NCBI RefSeq assembly: GCF_001673635.1
Contig: NZ_LZMH01000023.1
Location: 120,229 to 184,228 of the forward strand
Source of the DNA: Mycobacterium asiaticum
GTDB taxonomy: Bacteria; Actinomycetota; Actinomycetes; Mycobacteriales; Mycobacteriaceae
Length of the DNA: 64,000 nucleotides
Direction of reading: 5' to 3'
Below are positions 28,316-36,571 of this stretch, in pieces (the stretch's first letter is position 1; every line of letters begins with the position of its first letter). The position numbers and the translations under genes are program-made. Below the pieces are notes generated by a model. The model had not been told where the DNA came from. It saw only the letters and a program-made list of their open reading frames with translations, and did not search any database.

Positions 28316-28344
28316 AGTATATACCCCTCGGGGGTAAGGGTAAA
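28316..28344 (-). promoter_or_regulatory. mymT promoter with RicR operator in the spacer
   Basis: On the minus strand TTTACC (28344-28339) and TATACT (28321-28316) form a -35/-10 pair with a 17-nt spacer. The spacer contains a perfect palindrome, TACCCC-TCG-GGGGTA (28322-28336), that fits the RicR-type TACCC-N5-GGGTA motif. Apo-RicR binding between -35 and -10 would repress mymT, and Cu(I) would release it. The motif is seen directly; the regulation is inferred from the known RicR regulon. Confidence 0.75.
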
Positions 28345-28466
28345 CAGGCCGACCCATGCGAATTCGGGTTGACGGTCCGCGCGACCAGAACACCCGCGCC
28401 CGTCACCGCGGTGCTGCGAAGCGTCGGTGGCAAGGGCTGGGACGGGTTCGCGATGGCGCCGGTGGG

Positions 28467-30173
28467 TCAGCCGCAGACCGCGCCGGTCGCCGCCGACCCG
28501 ACCAGCTTGACGTACTTGGCCAGCACGCCGGTCTTGTAGCGGGCCGGCGGGGGAGTGAATCCCTCTCGCCGCGCGGCGAATTCGTCGGGATCCACCAGCA
28601 CGTCCAGGGTGTGGTTGGCGACGTCGAGCCGGATGCGGTCGCCGTCGCGCAAGAACGCAATGGGGCCGGCGTCCACGGCCTCCGGCGCGATGTGGCCCAC
28701 GCACAGGCCGGTCGTCCCACCGGAGAACCGGCCGTCGGTGAGCAGCAGCACGTCCTTGCCCAGCCCGGCGCCCTTGATGGCGCCGGTGATGGCCAGCATC
28801 TCGCGCATGCCGGGGCCGCCCTTGGGGCCCTCGTAGCGGATCACCACGGCGTCACCATGGGTGATGGTGCCGTCCTCGAGCGCGTCCAGCGCCGCCCGCT
28901 CACCGTCGAAAACCCTTGCGGTGCCTTCGAACACGTCGGAATCGAAGCCGGCGGACTTGACCACCGCACCCTCCGGCGCCAGCGATCCGCGCAAGATGGT
29001 GATGCCGCCGGTCGGGTGGATCGGGTTGTTCAGCGCGCGCAGCACCTTGCCGTCCGGGTCCGGCGGCGCGATGTCGGCAAGATTCTCGGCCAGGGTCTTG
29101 CCGGTCACCGTCAAGCATTCGCCGTGTAGCAGGCCGGCGTCCAGCAGCGCTTTCATTACCACCGGCACCCCGCCGATGTGGTCGACGTGCGACATCACGT
29201 GCCGGCCGAACGGCTTGACGTCGGCCAGGTGCGGCACCTTCGAGCCGATCCGGCTGAAGTCGTCCAGGGTCAGCTCGACTTCGGCTTCGTGGGCGATGGC
29301 CAGCAGGTGCAGCACCGCGTTGGTCGACCCGCCGAACGCCATCACCACCGCGATGGCGTTCTCGAAGGCCTCCTTGGTCAGGATGTCGCGGGCGGTGATG
29401 CCGTGGCGCAGCAGCTCGACGACGGCCTGGCCGCTGCGCCGGGCGAACCCGTCCCGGCGTCGGTCGGTGGCCGGCGGGGCGGCGCTGCCCGGCAACGACA
29501 TGCCCAAGGCCTCGGCGGCGCTGGCCATCGTGTTGGCGGTGTACATGCCACCGCAGGCGCCCTCGCCGGGGCAGATGGCCCGCTCGATGGCGTCGACGTC
29601 GGCGCGGCTCATCAGCCCGCGTGCGCACGCGCCGACCGCCTCGAAGGCGTCGATGATGGTGACCTCGCGCTCGCTGCCGTCGGAGAGCTTGGCCACCCCG
29701 GGCAGGATCGATCCGGCGTAGAGGAACACCGAGGCCAGATCCAGGCGGGCCGCGGCCATCAGCATCCCGGGCAGCGACTTGTCGCAGCCGGCCAGCAGCA
29801 CCGAACCGTCGAGGCGCTCGGCCTGCATCACGGTCTCGACGCTGTCCGCGATCACCTCACGCGACACCAGCGAGAAGTGCATGCCCTCGTGACCCATCGA
29901 GATGCCGTCGGACACCGAGATGGTGCCGAACTCCAGCGGGTAGCCGCCGGCGGCGAAAACGCCTTCCTTGACGGCCTTGGCCAGCCGGTCCAGGGAAAGG
30001 TTGCACGGCGTGATCTCGTTCCAGGACGACGCGACGCCGATCTGCGCCTTGGCGAAGTCCTCGTCGCCCATGCCTACCGCCCGCAACATCCCACGCGCGG
30101 CGGCCTTCTCCAGACCGTCGGTAACGTCGCGACTGCGGGGTTTGATGTCAGCTTGCTCGACGGGAGGGGTCAT
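28467..30173 (-). CDS. ilvD: Dihydroxy-acid dehydratase
   Basis: 568-residue IlvD/Edd-family enzyme that makes 2-oxo acids for valine, leucine and isoleucine. The three Cys segments for the Fe-S cluster are visible: [22 protein letters not shown] and [14 protein letters not shown]. Further landmarks are [15 protein letters not shown] [24 protein letters not shown], and the C-terminal [17 protein letters not shown] with the catalytic Ser. It equals Rv0189c. It lies between the two copper genes mymT and ricR; its start is divergent from ricR, with the RicR palindrome 57 bp upstream of its ATG, so copper control of ilvD is possible but unproven. Confidence 0.95.
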   Translation of the reverse strand: MTPPVEQADIKPRSRDVTDGLEKAAARGMLRAVGMGDEDFAKAQIGVASSWNEITPCNLSLDRLAKAVKEGVFAAGGYPLEFGTISVSDGISMGHEGMHFSLVSREVIADSVETVMQAERLDGSVLLAGCDKSLPGMLMAAARLDLASVFLYAGSILPGVAKLSDGSEREVTIIDAFEAVGACARGLMSRADVDAIERAICPGEGACGGMYTANTMASAAEALGMSLPGSAAPPATDRRRDGFARRSGQAVVELLRHGITARDILTKEAFENAIAVVMAFGGSTNAVLHLLAIAHEAEVELTLDDFSRIGSKVPHLADVKPFGRHVMSHVDHIGGVPVVMKALLDAGLLHGECLTVTGKTLAENLADIAPPDPDGKVLRALNNPIHPTGGITILRGSLAPEGAVVKSAGFDSDVFEGTARVFDGERAALDALEDGTITHGDAVVIRYEGPKGGPGMREMLAITGAIKGAGLGKDVLLLTDGRFSGGTTGLCVGHIAPEAVDAGPIAFLRDGDRIRLDVANHTLDVLVDPDEFAARREGFTPPPARYKTGVLAKYVKLVGSAATGAVCG

Positions 30174-30229
30174 GGTGCAAGTATGCGGTGCGGCGCGATC
30201 CCGCCAAAATCAATTAACCGCGCGGCCTG

Positions 30230-30246
30230 ATACCCTAGCGGGGTAT
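30230..30246. promoter_or_regulatory. RicR operator at the ricR/ilvD divergent promoter
   Basis: ATACCC-TAGCG-GGGTAT is a perfect inverted repeat with 6-bp arms. It has the same TACCC-N5-GGGTA core as the site in front of mymT. It lies 51 bp before ricR and overlaps TATAGA (30244-30249), a possible -10 of ricR, so it would give autoregulation. Confidence 0.75.
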
Positions 30247-30296
30247 AGAATGGTGCGGCAACCCACCCGTCCGCCCGGTATTCGTTTGGAGAGCAG

Positions 30297-30587
30297 ATGA
30301 CCACACCACACGGATACACGCAGCAGAAGGACAACTACGCCAAACGGCTGCGTCGCATCGAGGGTCAGGTGCGCGGTATCGCGCGCATGATCGACGAGGA
30401 CAAGTACTGCATTGACGTGCTCACTCAGATCAGCGCCGTCAACAGCGCGCTGCGGTCGGTGGCGCTGAATCTGCTCGATGAGCACCTCAACCACTGCGTC
30501 ACCCGGGCGGTGGCCGAAGGCGGTGACGAGGCCGACGACAAGATCGCCGAGGCGTCGGCGGCGATTGCGCGCCTCGTTCGTTCCTGA
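30297..30587 (+). CDS. ricR: Copper-sensing CsoR-family repressor RicR
   Basis: 96-residue CsoR/RcnR-type all-helical repressor. The Cu(I) ligands are present as Cys38 (DEDKYCIDVL), His63 and Cys67 (LLDEHLNHCVTRAV), the C-H-C set of copper sensors. The N-terminal KRLRRIEGQVRGIARMI helix is typical of the family. Position next to ilvD and matching palindromes at ricR and mymT identify it as RicR (Rv0190), which derepresses its regulon when it binds Cu(I). ATG with TTGGAGAG upstream. Confidence 0.94.
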   Translation: MTTPHGYTQQKDNYAKRLRRIEGQVRGIARMIDEDKYCIDVLTQISAVNSALRSVALNLLDEHLNHCVTRAVAEGGDEADDKIAEASAAIARLVRS

Positions 30588-30608
30588 TCTGGCGTGTTGG
30601 CGGGGTAA

Positions 30609-30627
30609 AGCGGGGTAAAGCCCCGCT
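30609..30627 (+). terminator. Hairpin after ricR
   Basis: AGCGGGG (30609-30615) pairs with CCCCGCT (30621-30627) around a 5-nt loop. It lies 21 nt after the ricR stop, without a T-run, as is usual for mycobacterial intrinsic terminators. The left arm is part of a tandem duplication of CGGGGTAAAG (30601-30620). Confidence 0.45.
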
Positions 30628-30669
30628 GGGTGCGTACCGTGAGGACAACGCGCACCTGCGTCTCACACT

Positions 30670-31917
30670 ATGACTGCCATGACTGCCGAACCCGGAACCA
30701 CCGCGCGAACGTGGACGCCACGGATCGCGGTGCAGCTGGTGGTGCTGGCCTCGGCGGCCTTCATCTACGTCACCGCCGAATTGCTGCCGGTCGGCGCTTT
30801 GTCGGCGATCGCCCGCAATCTCAACGTCAGCGTGGTGTGGGTGGGCACGCTGTTGTCCTGGTACGCCCTGGTCGCTGCGGTGACGACGGTGCCGCTGGTG
30901 CGCTGGACCGCGCATTGGCCGCGGCGCCGGACGCTGCTGCTCAGCCTGGTCTGCCTGACCCTGTCGCAGCTCATTTCGGCAGTGGCGCCCAACTTCACGG
31001 TGCTGGCCGCCGGACGGGTGCTGTGCGCGGTGACGCACGGCCTGCTGTGGTCGGTGATCGCGCCGATCGCCACCCGGCTGGTGCCCCCGAGCCACGCCGG
31101 CCGGGCGACCATGTCGATCTACATCGGCACCAGCCTGGCGCTGGTGATCGGCAGCCCGCTGACCGCGGCGCTGAGCCTGATGTGGGGCTGGCGGCTGGCG
31201 GTTGTCTGTGTGACCGTCGCGGCCGTGCTGGTCACCGTGGCGGCGCGGCTGGTCCTGCCGGAACTGGTCCTGACCGACGACCAGCTGCAATTCGTCGGCC
31301 GACGCTCCACCCATCACCGCAACCGGGGGCTGATTCTGGTCAGCCTGATCACCATGGTCGGCGTCACCGGTCACTTCGTCTCCTACACCTACATCGTGGT
31401 GATCATCCGCCAGATCGTCGGTGTGCGCGGACCCAATGTGGCGTGGCTGCTGGCGGCGTACGGCGTCGCCGGGGTGCTGGCGGTGGCCCTGGTGGCGCGG
31501 CCGCTGGACCGGCGGCCCAAGGGCGCGATCATCTTCTGCATAGCCGGCCTGACTGCGGCCTTCGTTCTGCTCAGTGCGCTGGCCTACGGCTGGCACCGCT
31601 CGGCGCTGACGGCGCTGGTGGTCGGGACGGGCGCGATCGTGCTGTGGGGTGCGATGGCCACCGCGGTGTCGCCGATGCTGCAGTCCGCGGCGATGCGCGC
31701 GGGTGCCGACGACCCGGACGGGGCTTCCGGGTTGTATGTGACGGCGTTCCAGGTCGGCATCATGGCCGGGTCCCTGGCCGGGGGTTTGCTGTACGAGCGC
31801 AGTGTGGCGATGATGCTCACCGCGTCGGCGGGTCTGATGGGTGTCGCGCTGGTGGCGATGACGGCGATCAGGCCGATCGTCGAGGCCCCGCCCGTACCAG
31901 ATTCTCAGGGCGACTAA
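30670..31917 (+). CDS. Major facilitator superfamily exporter (Rv0191-like)
   Basis: 415-residue 12-helix MFS transporter of the drug/sugar efflux type. The N-terminal part has AFIYVTAELLPVGALSAIAR (the DHA1-type start of motif) and HWPRRRTLLLSLVCLTLSQL; the central loop carries LVLTDDQLQFVGRRSTHH; the second half has MVGVTGHFVSYTYIVVIIRQ and ASGLYVTAFQVGIMAGSLAG. It matches Rv0191, a predicted efflux pump. An in-frame ATG at 30679 is an alternative start. It lies 82 bp downstream of ricR on the same strand, with a hairpin between them, so it is probably transcribed separately. Confidence 0.87.
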   Translation: MTAMTAEPGTTARTWTPRIAVQLVVLASAAFIYVTAELLPVGALSAIARNLNVSVVWVGTLLSWYALVAAVTTVPLVRWTAHWPRRRTLLLSLVCLTLSQLISAVAPNFTVLAAGRVLCAVTHGLLWSVIAPIATRLVPPSHAGRATMSIYIGTSLALVIGSPLTAALSLMWGWRLAVVCVTVAAVLVTVAARLVLPELVLTDDQLQFVGRRSTHHRNRGLILVSLITMVGVTGHFVSYTYIVVIIRQIVGVRGPNVAWLLAAYGVAGVLAVALVARPLDRRPKGAIIFCIAGLTAAFVLLSALAYGWHRSALTALVVGTGAIVLWGAMATAVSPMLQSAAMRAGADDPDGASGLYVTAFQVGIMAGSLAGGLLYERSVAMMLTASAGLMGVALVAMTAIRPIVEAPPVPDSQGD

Positions 31918-32035
31918 CGCCGCTGGTCAGGGCCGTGAACGGCGGTCCGTAACGATGTGTTGGCGTCCGCCGAATGGCTAACGGGGAGTTCCGTTGTGCC
32001 ACACTGGGGCGAGAATTTGACCGGAGGGAATCGAT

Positions 32036-33097
32036 ATGGCGCGCTGGATCACAGGCCGCGCGAAGGGGCGGCGAACGGCTAGAGTCGTCGCCGCTGCCAA
32101 TGCTTGCGGCGTGGTCGCCGTGCTGATGTTGGGCGCCGGACCGGCCCTGGCGGACCCCGAGGACGCGCCGGCCGATCCTGGCCCAGTGGTCGGCCCCGCC
32201 GAGCCGCTCCCGCCGGGCCCGTTGGCGCTGCCGCCGCTGCCCGACCCGCTCGCGCTGCCGCCACTTCCGGGTGACCCGTCCCCCGTCCCGGGCGGTGTCC
32301 CTGCCCCTGTCCCGGGCGCTGACCCGGCAGCGGTGCCGGTCGCTTCCGGGCCGGTGGCAGGGCAGGACCCGACGCCGTTCGTCGGTGACCCGCCGTTCCG
32401 GCCGCCATCGTTCAACCCCGTGAATGGCGCGATGGTCGGGGTGGCCAAACCGATCATCATCAACTTCCAGGTGCCCATCGCCGACCAGGCGATGGCCGAG
32501 CGGGCCATTCACATCTCGTCGATCCCGGCGGTGCCGGGCAAGTTCTACTGGATGACCCCGAGCCAGCTGCGGTGGCGGCCGCTCAGCTTCTGGCCGGCCA
32601 ACACCGCGGTCAACATCGACGCGGCCGGCACGAAATCAAGCTTCCGGACCGGTGACGCGTTGGTGGCCACCGCCGACGACGCCACCCACCAGATGACCAT
32701 CACCCGCAACGGGACCGTGGTGCAGACCTTCCCGATGTCGATGGGAATGGCTTCCGGCGGCCACCAGACCCCGAACGGCACGTATTACGTGCTGGAGAAG
32801 ATGGCGTCGGTGGTGATGGATTCCTCGACCTACGGGGTGCCGGTGAACTCGGCCAACGGCTACAAGGTGACGGTGTCGGACGCCGTCCGGATCGACAACA
32901 GCGGCAACTTCGTGCACAGCGCGCCGTGGTCGGTGGGTGATCAGGGCCGCCGCGACGTCAGCCACGGCTGCATCAACCTGAGTCCATCTAACGCCAAGTG
33001 GTTCTTCGACAACTTCGGCAGCGGTGACCCCGTGGTCGTGAAGAACTCCGTCGGGGTCTACAACAAGCCCGACGGTGCATCAGACTGGCAGCTGTAA
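32036..33097 (+). CDS. L,D-transpeptidase, first tandem copy (Rv0192-like)
   Basis: 353-residue exported L,D-transpeptidase that would form 3-3 peptidoglycan cross-links. A signal peptide ([17 protein letters not shown], cleavage before DPEDA) is followed by a Pro-rich spacer of about 90 residues, an Ig-like domain ([39 protein letters not shown]) and the YkuD domain ending in the active-site motif [20 protein letters not shown] with Cys312. It resembles Rv0192 (LdtMt4). GGAGGGAA precedes the ATG. A second copy follows after 22 bp. Confidence 0.9.
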   Translation: MARWITGRAKGRRTARVVAAANACGVVAVLMLGAGPALADPEDAPADPGPVVGPAEPLPPGPLALPPLPDPLALPPLPGDPSPVPGGVPAPVPGADPAAVPVASGPVAGQDPTPFVGDPPFRPPSFNPVNGAMVGVAKPIIINFQVPIADQAMAERAIHISSIPAVPGKFYWMTPSQLRWRPLSFWPANTAVNIDAAGTKSSFRTGDALVATADDATHQMTITRNGTVVQTFPMSMGMASGGHQTPNGTYYVLEKMASVVMDSSTYGVPVNSANGYKVTVSDAVRIDNSGNFVHSAPWSVGDQGRRDVSHGCINLSPSNAKWFFDNFGSGDPVVVKNSVGVYNKPDGASDWQL

Positions 33098-33119
33098 AAC
33101 ACGACCGGAGGGATGCTTC

Positions 33120-34031
33120 ATGAGGGGACGCCGTTTCGGGACACCGGGGGCACTGCGGGCCGCCTTGATCGGCTCCGTGGTCGGTTGCCTGCTGATGCTG
33201 AGCGGGGGGACCGCGCTGGCCGACCCCGAACCCGCTCCGGATGATCCCGGGGTGATCGCGCCACCGGCGGTGCCCGCCGCGGACGCCCCGCCGCCGTTCG
33301 CCCCGCCGCCGTTCGTCGGCACGGCGCCGTTCGGGCCGCCGCGGATCGCTCCCGCCAACGGCGCGACGGTGGGCGTGGCCCAGCCGATCATCATCGACTT
33401 CCCGGCCCGGGTGGACGATGCGGGCGCCGCCGAAGCCGCAATCCGGGTGACCTCGACACCGCCGGTCGACGGAAAGTTCTACTGGCAGACGCCCACCCAG
33501 TTGCGGTGGCGTCCGCTGAGCTTCTGGCCGGCCCACACCGACGTGACGGTCGACGCGGGCGGCACGGTGTCCAGCTTTCGCACCGGCGATCAGCTGATCG
33601 CCACCGCCGACGACGCCACCCACCAATTGATCGTCGCGCGCAACGGCACCGTGGTGCAGACCTTCCCGATGTCGATGGGCATGGCGTCCGGCGGCCACCA
33701 GACCGCCAACGGCACCTACTACGTGCAGGAGAAGATGGCGTCGGTGGTGATGGACTCCTCGACGTACGGGGTGCCGGTCAACTCGGCCAACGGCTACAAG
33801 ATCACGGTCGCCGACGCCGTGCGATTCGACAACAGCGGCAACTTCGTGCACAGCGCGCCGTGGTCGGTCGACGATCAGGGCCGCCGCGACGTCAGCCACG
33901 GTTGCATCAACCTCAGCCCGGCCAACGCCAAATGGTTCTTCACCAACTTCGGTCCCGGCGACCCGATCATCGTGAAGAACTCGGTGGGCACCTACACCCG
34001 CAACGATGGGTCCAACGACTGGATGAGCTGA
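33120..34031 (+). CDS. L,D-transpeptidase, second tandem copy
   Basis: 303-residue paralog of the preceding gene. It has a signal peptide ([19 protein letters not shown], then DPEPAP), a much shorter Pro spacer, the Ig-like domain ([20 protein letters not shown]) and the YkuD domain with [15 protein letters not shown], catalytic Cys262. Long stretches of protein and DNA are almost identical to copy one, for example [17 protein letters not shown] and [20 protein letters not shown], and even the ribosome-site context GACCGGAGGGA is repeated. This indicates a tandem duplication. The ATG at 33120 is chosen over a GTG upstream because the signal peptide begins there. Confidence 0.9.
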   Translation: MRGRRFGTPGALRAALIGSVVGCLLMLSGGTALADPEPAPDDPGVIAPPAVPAADAPPPFAPPPFVGTAPFGPPRIAPANGATVGVAQPIIIDFPARVDDAGAAEAAIRVTSTPPVDGKFYWQTPTQLRWRPLSFWPAHTDVTVDAGGTVSSFRTGDQLIATADDATHQLIVARNGTVVQTFPMSMGMASGGHQTANGTYYVQEKMASVVMDSSTYGVPVNSANGYKITVADAVRFDNSGNFVHSAPWSVDDQGRRDVSHGCINLSPANAKWFFTNFGPGDPIIVKNSVGTYTRNDGSNDWMS

Positions 34032-34037
34032 TCCGGG

Positions 34038-35813
34038 TCAACTTCCGGGGCGGCGCGTGTCGAGCAGGTCCAGCACGTTGGGCTTACCGGCCCGGTAGCG
34101 GGCCTTGTCGGCCGCTTTGAACGGCTTCCACCACGGCGCCTGGAACAGCGTGACGATCTTGACCGTCTGACCCGAGTAGTTCGACGCGTGCAGCACCGCG
34201 TTGGCGGCCTGGCGTCCGCCTTCGTTGGCGCCCTCCATGGTCGTTACGTTCTGGTCGGTCTGAACCCACTCGCCGGCCAGGAACAGGTTGTCGATGCCGG
34301 TGCCCGAGGTGGGGCGCCGCCCCCACGAGCCCGGATCCTGGATGAACAGCGGCTCGTCGTTGCGCACGTTGGGTGTCCCCGAATCGATGATCGCCGGATC
34401 CAGGAACCAGGAATGCAGCATCCCGTCGTCGAGCACGCGACCGGTGTCGTTGAGGTGGGCCTTGATCTGGGCCCACGCCTCGGCGGCGATTTCGGCGGGC
34501 GTGCACCGCCGCGCGCTCTTGCCGTTGAAGTTTCCCGGCGTGCTCCAGTCCGAAAGGATCGCCGAGAGACAATCTTTGACGGTGCCGTCGCCATAGGTGG
34601 TGAGGCTGCGTTTCCAGAACTGTTCCTCACTGATCGACGTGATGCCCCAGCCGGAGTCGACATAGTTGACGTGGCCCTTGGTGACGTCCACGCGCTCCCG
34701 CAGATAGAACATCAGCCCGTTCATCCACTCGGTGCGTAGCGCGGCTACGTTGGCCAGGCCCGGGTCGGCGGCGATGACGTCGTCGGTGAGGACCGCGGCG
34801 AGCTTCTCGCAGGGGATCGCCGAGACGTACCAGTCCGCGACGACCGGCTGCTGGATGCCATTGGCATCGACGACGGTCGCCGAGGCGATGTGCCGGCCAT
34901 TCGGTGTCAGGCGCGAAAGGGCCTGTCCCACTCTGAATGTCACACCCATCGAGGTGAGGTGGTCCACCCACGGATCCAGCCACTGGGAACTGGTCGGGCC
35001 GTTGAGCACTCGGTCGAAGCCCTTGCAGTCGGTGTCGTTGCCGAACAACAGGATCGACCACACCGACGCCTCGCCCACCAGCCCGATCGAATGCGCGCTG
35101 GCGTCCCTGGACTTCGATGCGGCGAGATTACGGATGATCCCGTCGGCGAGGTACCGGTTGTACTCCACCGACCGCTTGTTCGCGCCGATGTAGTCCTCCC
35201 ACGTCATGTGGTCCCACTGACCGAGTTTGCGTTCGTCGCAACTGGTTACGTAGACGGCGAGCTTCTGGGCCGCATACGCCGCCTCCCACAGTGGCAGCCG
35301 GAAGAGCGTCTGCAGCACGGTGGTCACCGATTCGATGAAGGACTTCGGTGTGATCGGGTTCGGGATGGTGGGCAGTGGAAACGGCAGCGGGATGGTCAGG
35401 TCCGCGCGGCCCAGTCCCGAATGCAGATAGGACGTCGCGCGGGTCAGATTGTTCCAGACGCCATTGCGGTTGCCCGGGAACGGGATTCGGCGCATGGTGT
35501 CGGTGACGTTGCGGTAGAAGCCGGGGAAGAACCGGAAGCCGTGTTCGGCCGGCAGCGGGGTCGTCCCGGAGTTCGGCACCGGAATCGAGCGCGCCTTGCC
35601 GCCGAGGGCCTTACGTTCATACACCGTGACGGTGTAGCCGCGCTCGGCGAGCTCGTGCGCCGCGGTCAACCCGGCCACGCCCGCCCCGAACACCGCCACC
35701 GACTTGCCCGGCGCCGCGTTGGTGACCGGCATGGAACGGGTCAGCGCGGCCGCGGTCCCGGCGGCAACCGTCGCGGTGAGCAGGGTGCGACGTGACATCG
35801 TCGAGCCGGTCAC
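34038..35813 (-). CDS. Tat-exported FAD-dependent amine oxidase/desaturase-like protein
   Basis: 591-residue flavoprotein. The N-terminus carries a twin-arginine signal (MSRRTLLTATVAAGTAAALT), then the FAD-binding dinucleotide fold VAVFGAGVAGLTAAHELAER (GxGxxG, ending in ERKALGGKARS), and a C-terminal FAD motif GIDNLFLAGEWVQTDQ and GANEGGRQAANAV. This is the architecture of phytoene-desaturase and hydroxysqualene-dehydroxylase (HpnE) relatives. The PAEHGFRFFPGFYRNV segment is typical of that group. The substrate is unknown. The GTG at 35813 follows TAACTT by 6 nt, suggesting a leaderless start; the ATG at 35798 is an alternative. It is divergent from the TetR gene. Confidence 0.83.
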   Translation of the reverse strand: MTGSTMSRRTLLTATVAAGTAAALTRSMPVTNAAPGKSVAVFGAGVAGLTAAHELAERGYTVTVYERKALGGKARSIPVPNSGTTPLPAEHGFRFFPGFYRNVTDTMRRIPFPGNRNGVWNNLTRATSYLHSGLGRADLTIPLPFPLPTIPNPITPKSFIESVTTVLQTLFRLPLWEAAYAAQKLAVYVTSCDERKLGQWDHMTWEDYIGANKRSVEYNRYLADGIIRNLAASKSRDASAHSIGLVGEASVWSILLFGNDTDCKGFDRVLNGPTSSQWLDPWVDHLTSMGVTFRVGQALSRLTPNGRHIASATVVDANGIQQPVVADWYVSAIPCEKLAAVLTDDVIAADPGLANVAALRTEWMNGLMFYLRERVDVTKGHVNYVDSGWGITSISEEQFWKRSLTTYGDGTVKDCLSAILSDWSTPGNFNGKSARRCTPAEIAAEAWAQIKAHLNDTGRVLDDGMLHSWFLDPAIIDSGTPNVRNDEPLFIQDPGSWGRRPTSGTGIDNLFLAGEWVQTDQNVTTMEGANEGGRQAANAVLHASNYSGQTVKIVTLFQAPWWKPFKAADKARYRAGKPNVLDLLDTRRPGS

Positions 35814-35942
35814 GTCACTAAGTTAATGACGATTCTGATGTGGCTATGGATGCTGAGCGGCGTGTCGTCGCGTTAAGCGGAACAAGTGAACAGCCAATGT
35901 CATGTGTGGATGGGTGTGGCGCTCGTGGGTGTGGCGTGTCAT

Positions 35943-35962
35943 TATGTAGAGCGTCATACATA
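35943..35962. promoter_or_regulatory. Candidate TetR operator
   Basis: TATGTA-N8-TACATA is a 20-bp inverted repeat with 6-bp arms, located 28 bp before the TetR start at 35990 in the AT-richest part of the 176-bp divergent gap. It may control the TetR gene with its oxidoreductase and also the FAD gene on the other side. Confidence 0.45.
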
Positions 35963-35989
35963 TTTTGTTGCGTTGCCCCGGGGAGTCTG

Positions 35990-36571
35990 ATGCGTAGTCC
36001 ACGTGAGCGGATGGTGGTATCCGCTGCGCTTCTGATCAGGGAGCGCGGTGCGCACGCGACGGCCATCTCCGATGTGCTGGCGCACAGCGGCGCGCCGCGC
36101 GGATCGGCCTACCACCACTTCCCCGGCGGGCGGACCCAACTGCTATGCGAGGCGGTGGATTACGCCGGTGAGTACATTGCCGCGCTGATCGACCAGGCCG
36201 GCGGCGGCTTGGATCTGCTGGACGCGATGATCGAGTGGTACCGCGAGCAGTTGCTCAGCACCGACTTCCGGGCCGGATGCCCGATCGCCGCGGTGGCGGT
36301 GGAAGCCGGCGAGCCGCAGGACCGCGAGCGGATGGCCCCGGTGGTCGAGCGCGCGGCGGCGGTGTTCGACCGCTGGTCGGAGCTGATCGGACAGCGTCTC
36401 ATCGCCCACGGTGTGGCACCGGACCGCGCGGCGGAGTTGGCGACCTTGACCCTTTGCGCACTCGAGGGCGCGCTGCTGCTGGCCCGGGCCCGGCAAGACC
36501 TGGCGCCATTGGACGTCGTGCACCGTCAGCTGCGCGAGGAATTTGAAAGGAGCCTGCCCGATGACCAATGA
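35990..36571 (+). CDS. TetR-family regulator (Rv0196-like)
   Basis: 193-residue TetR regulator. The HTH is ISDVLAHSGAPRGSAYHHFP, after VVSAALLIRERGAHATA. The C-terminal domain (CPIAAVAVEAGEPQDRERMA, LATLTLCALEGALLLARARQ) is of the LmrA/YxaF type. The ATG at 35990 (MRSPRERMV) is chosen because the sequence upstream has no domain features and the length equals that of Rv0196. It overlaps the following gene by 11 nt and is therefore likely cotranscribed with it. A palindrome upstream suggests autoregulation. Confidence 0.88.
   Translation: MRSPRERMVVSAALLIRERGAHATAISDVLAHSGAPRGSAYHHFPGGRTQLLCEAVDYAGEYIAALIDQAGGGLDLLDAMIEWYREQLLSTDFRAGCPIAAVAVEAGEPQDRERMAPVVERAAAVFDRWSELIGQRLIAHGVAPDRAAELATLTLCALEGALLLARARQDLAPLDVVHRQLREEFERSLPDDQ

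Noticed and set aside
30601..30620. Tandem CGGGGTAAAG units as a third RicR site
   Set aside because: GGGTA half-sites are in the same orientation, not inverted, so the RicR palindrome is not formed.
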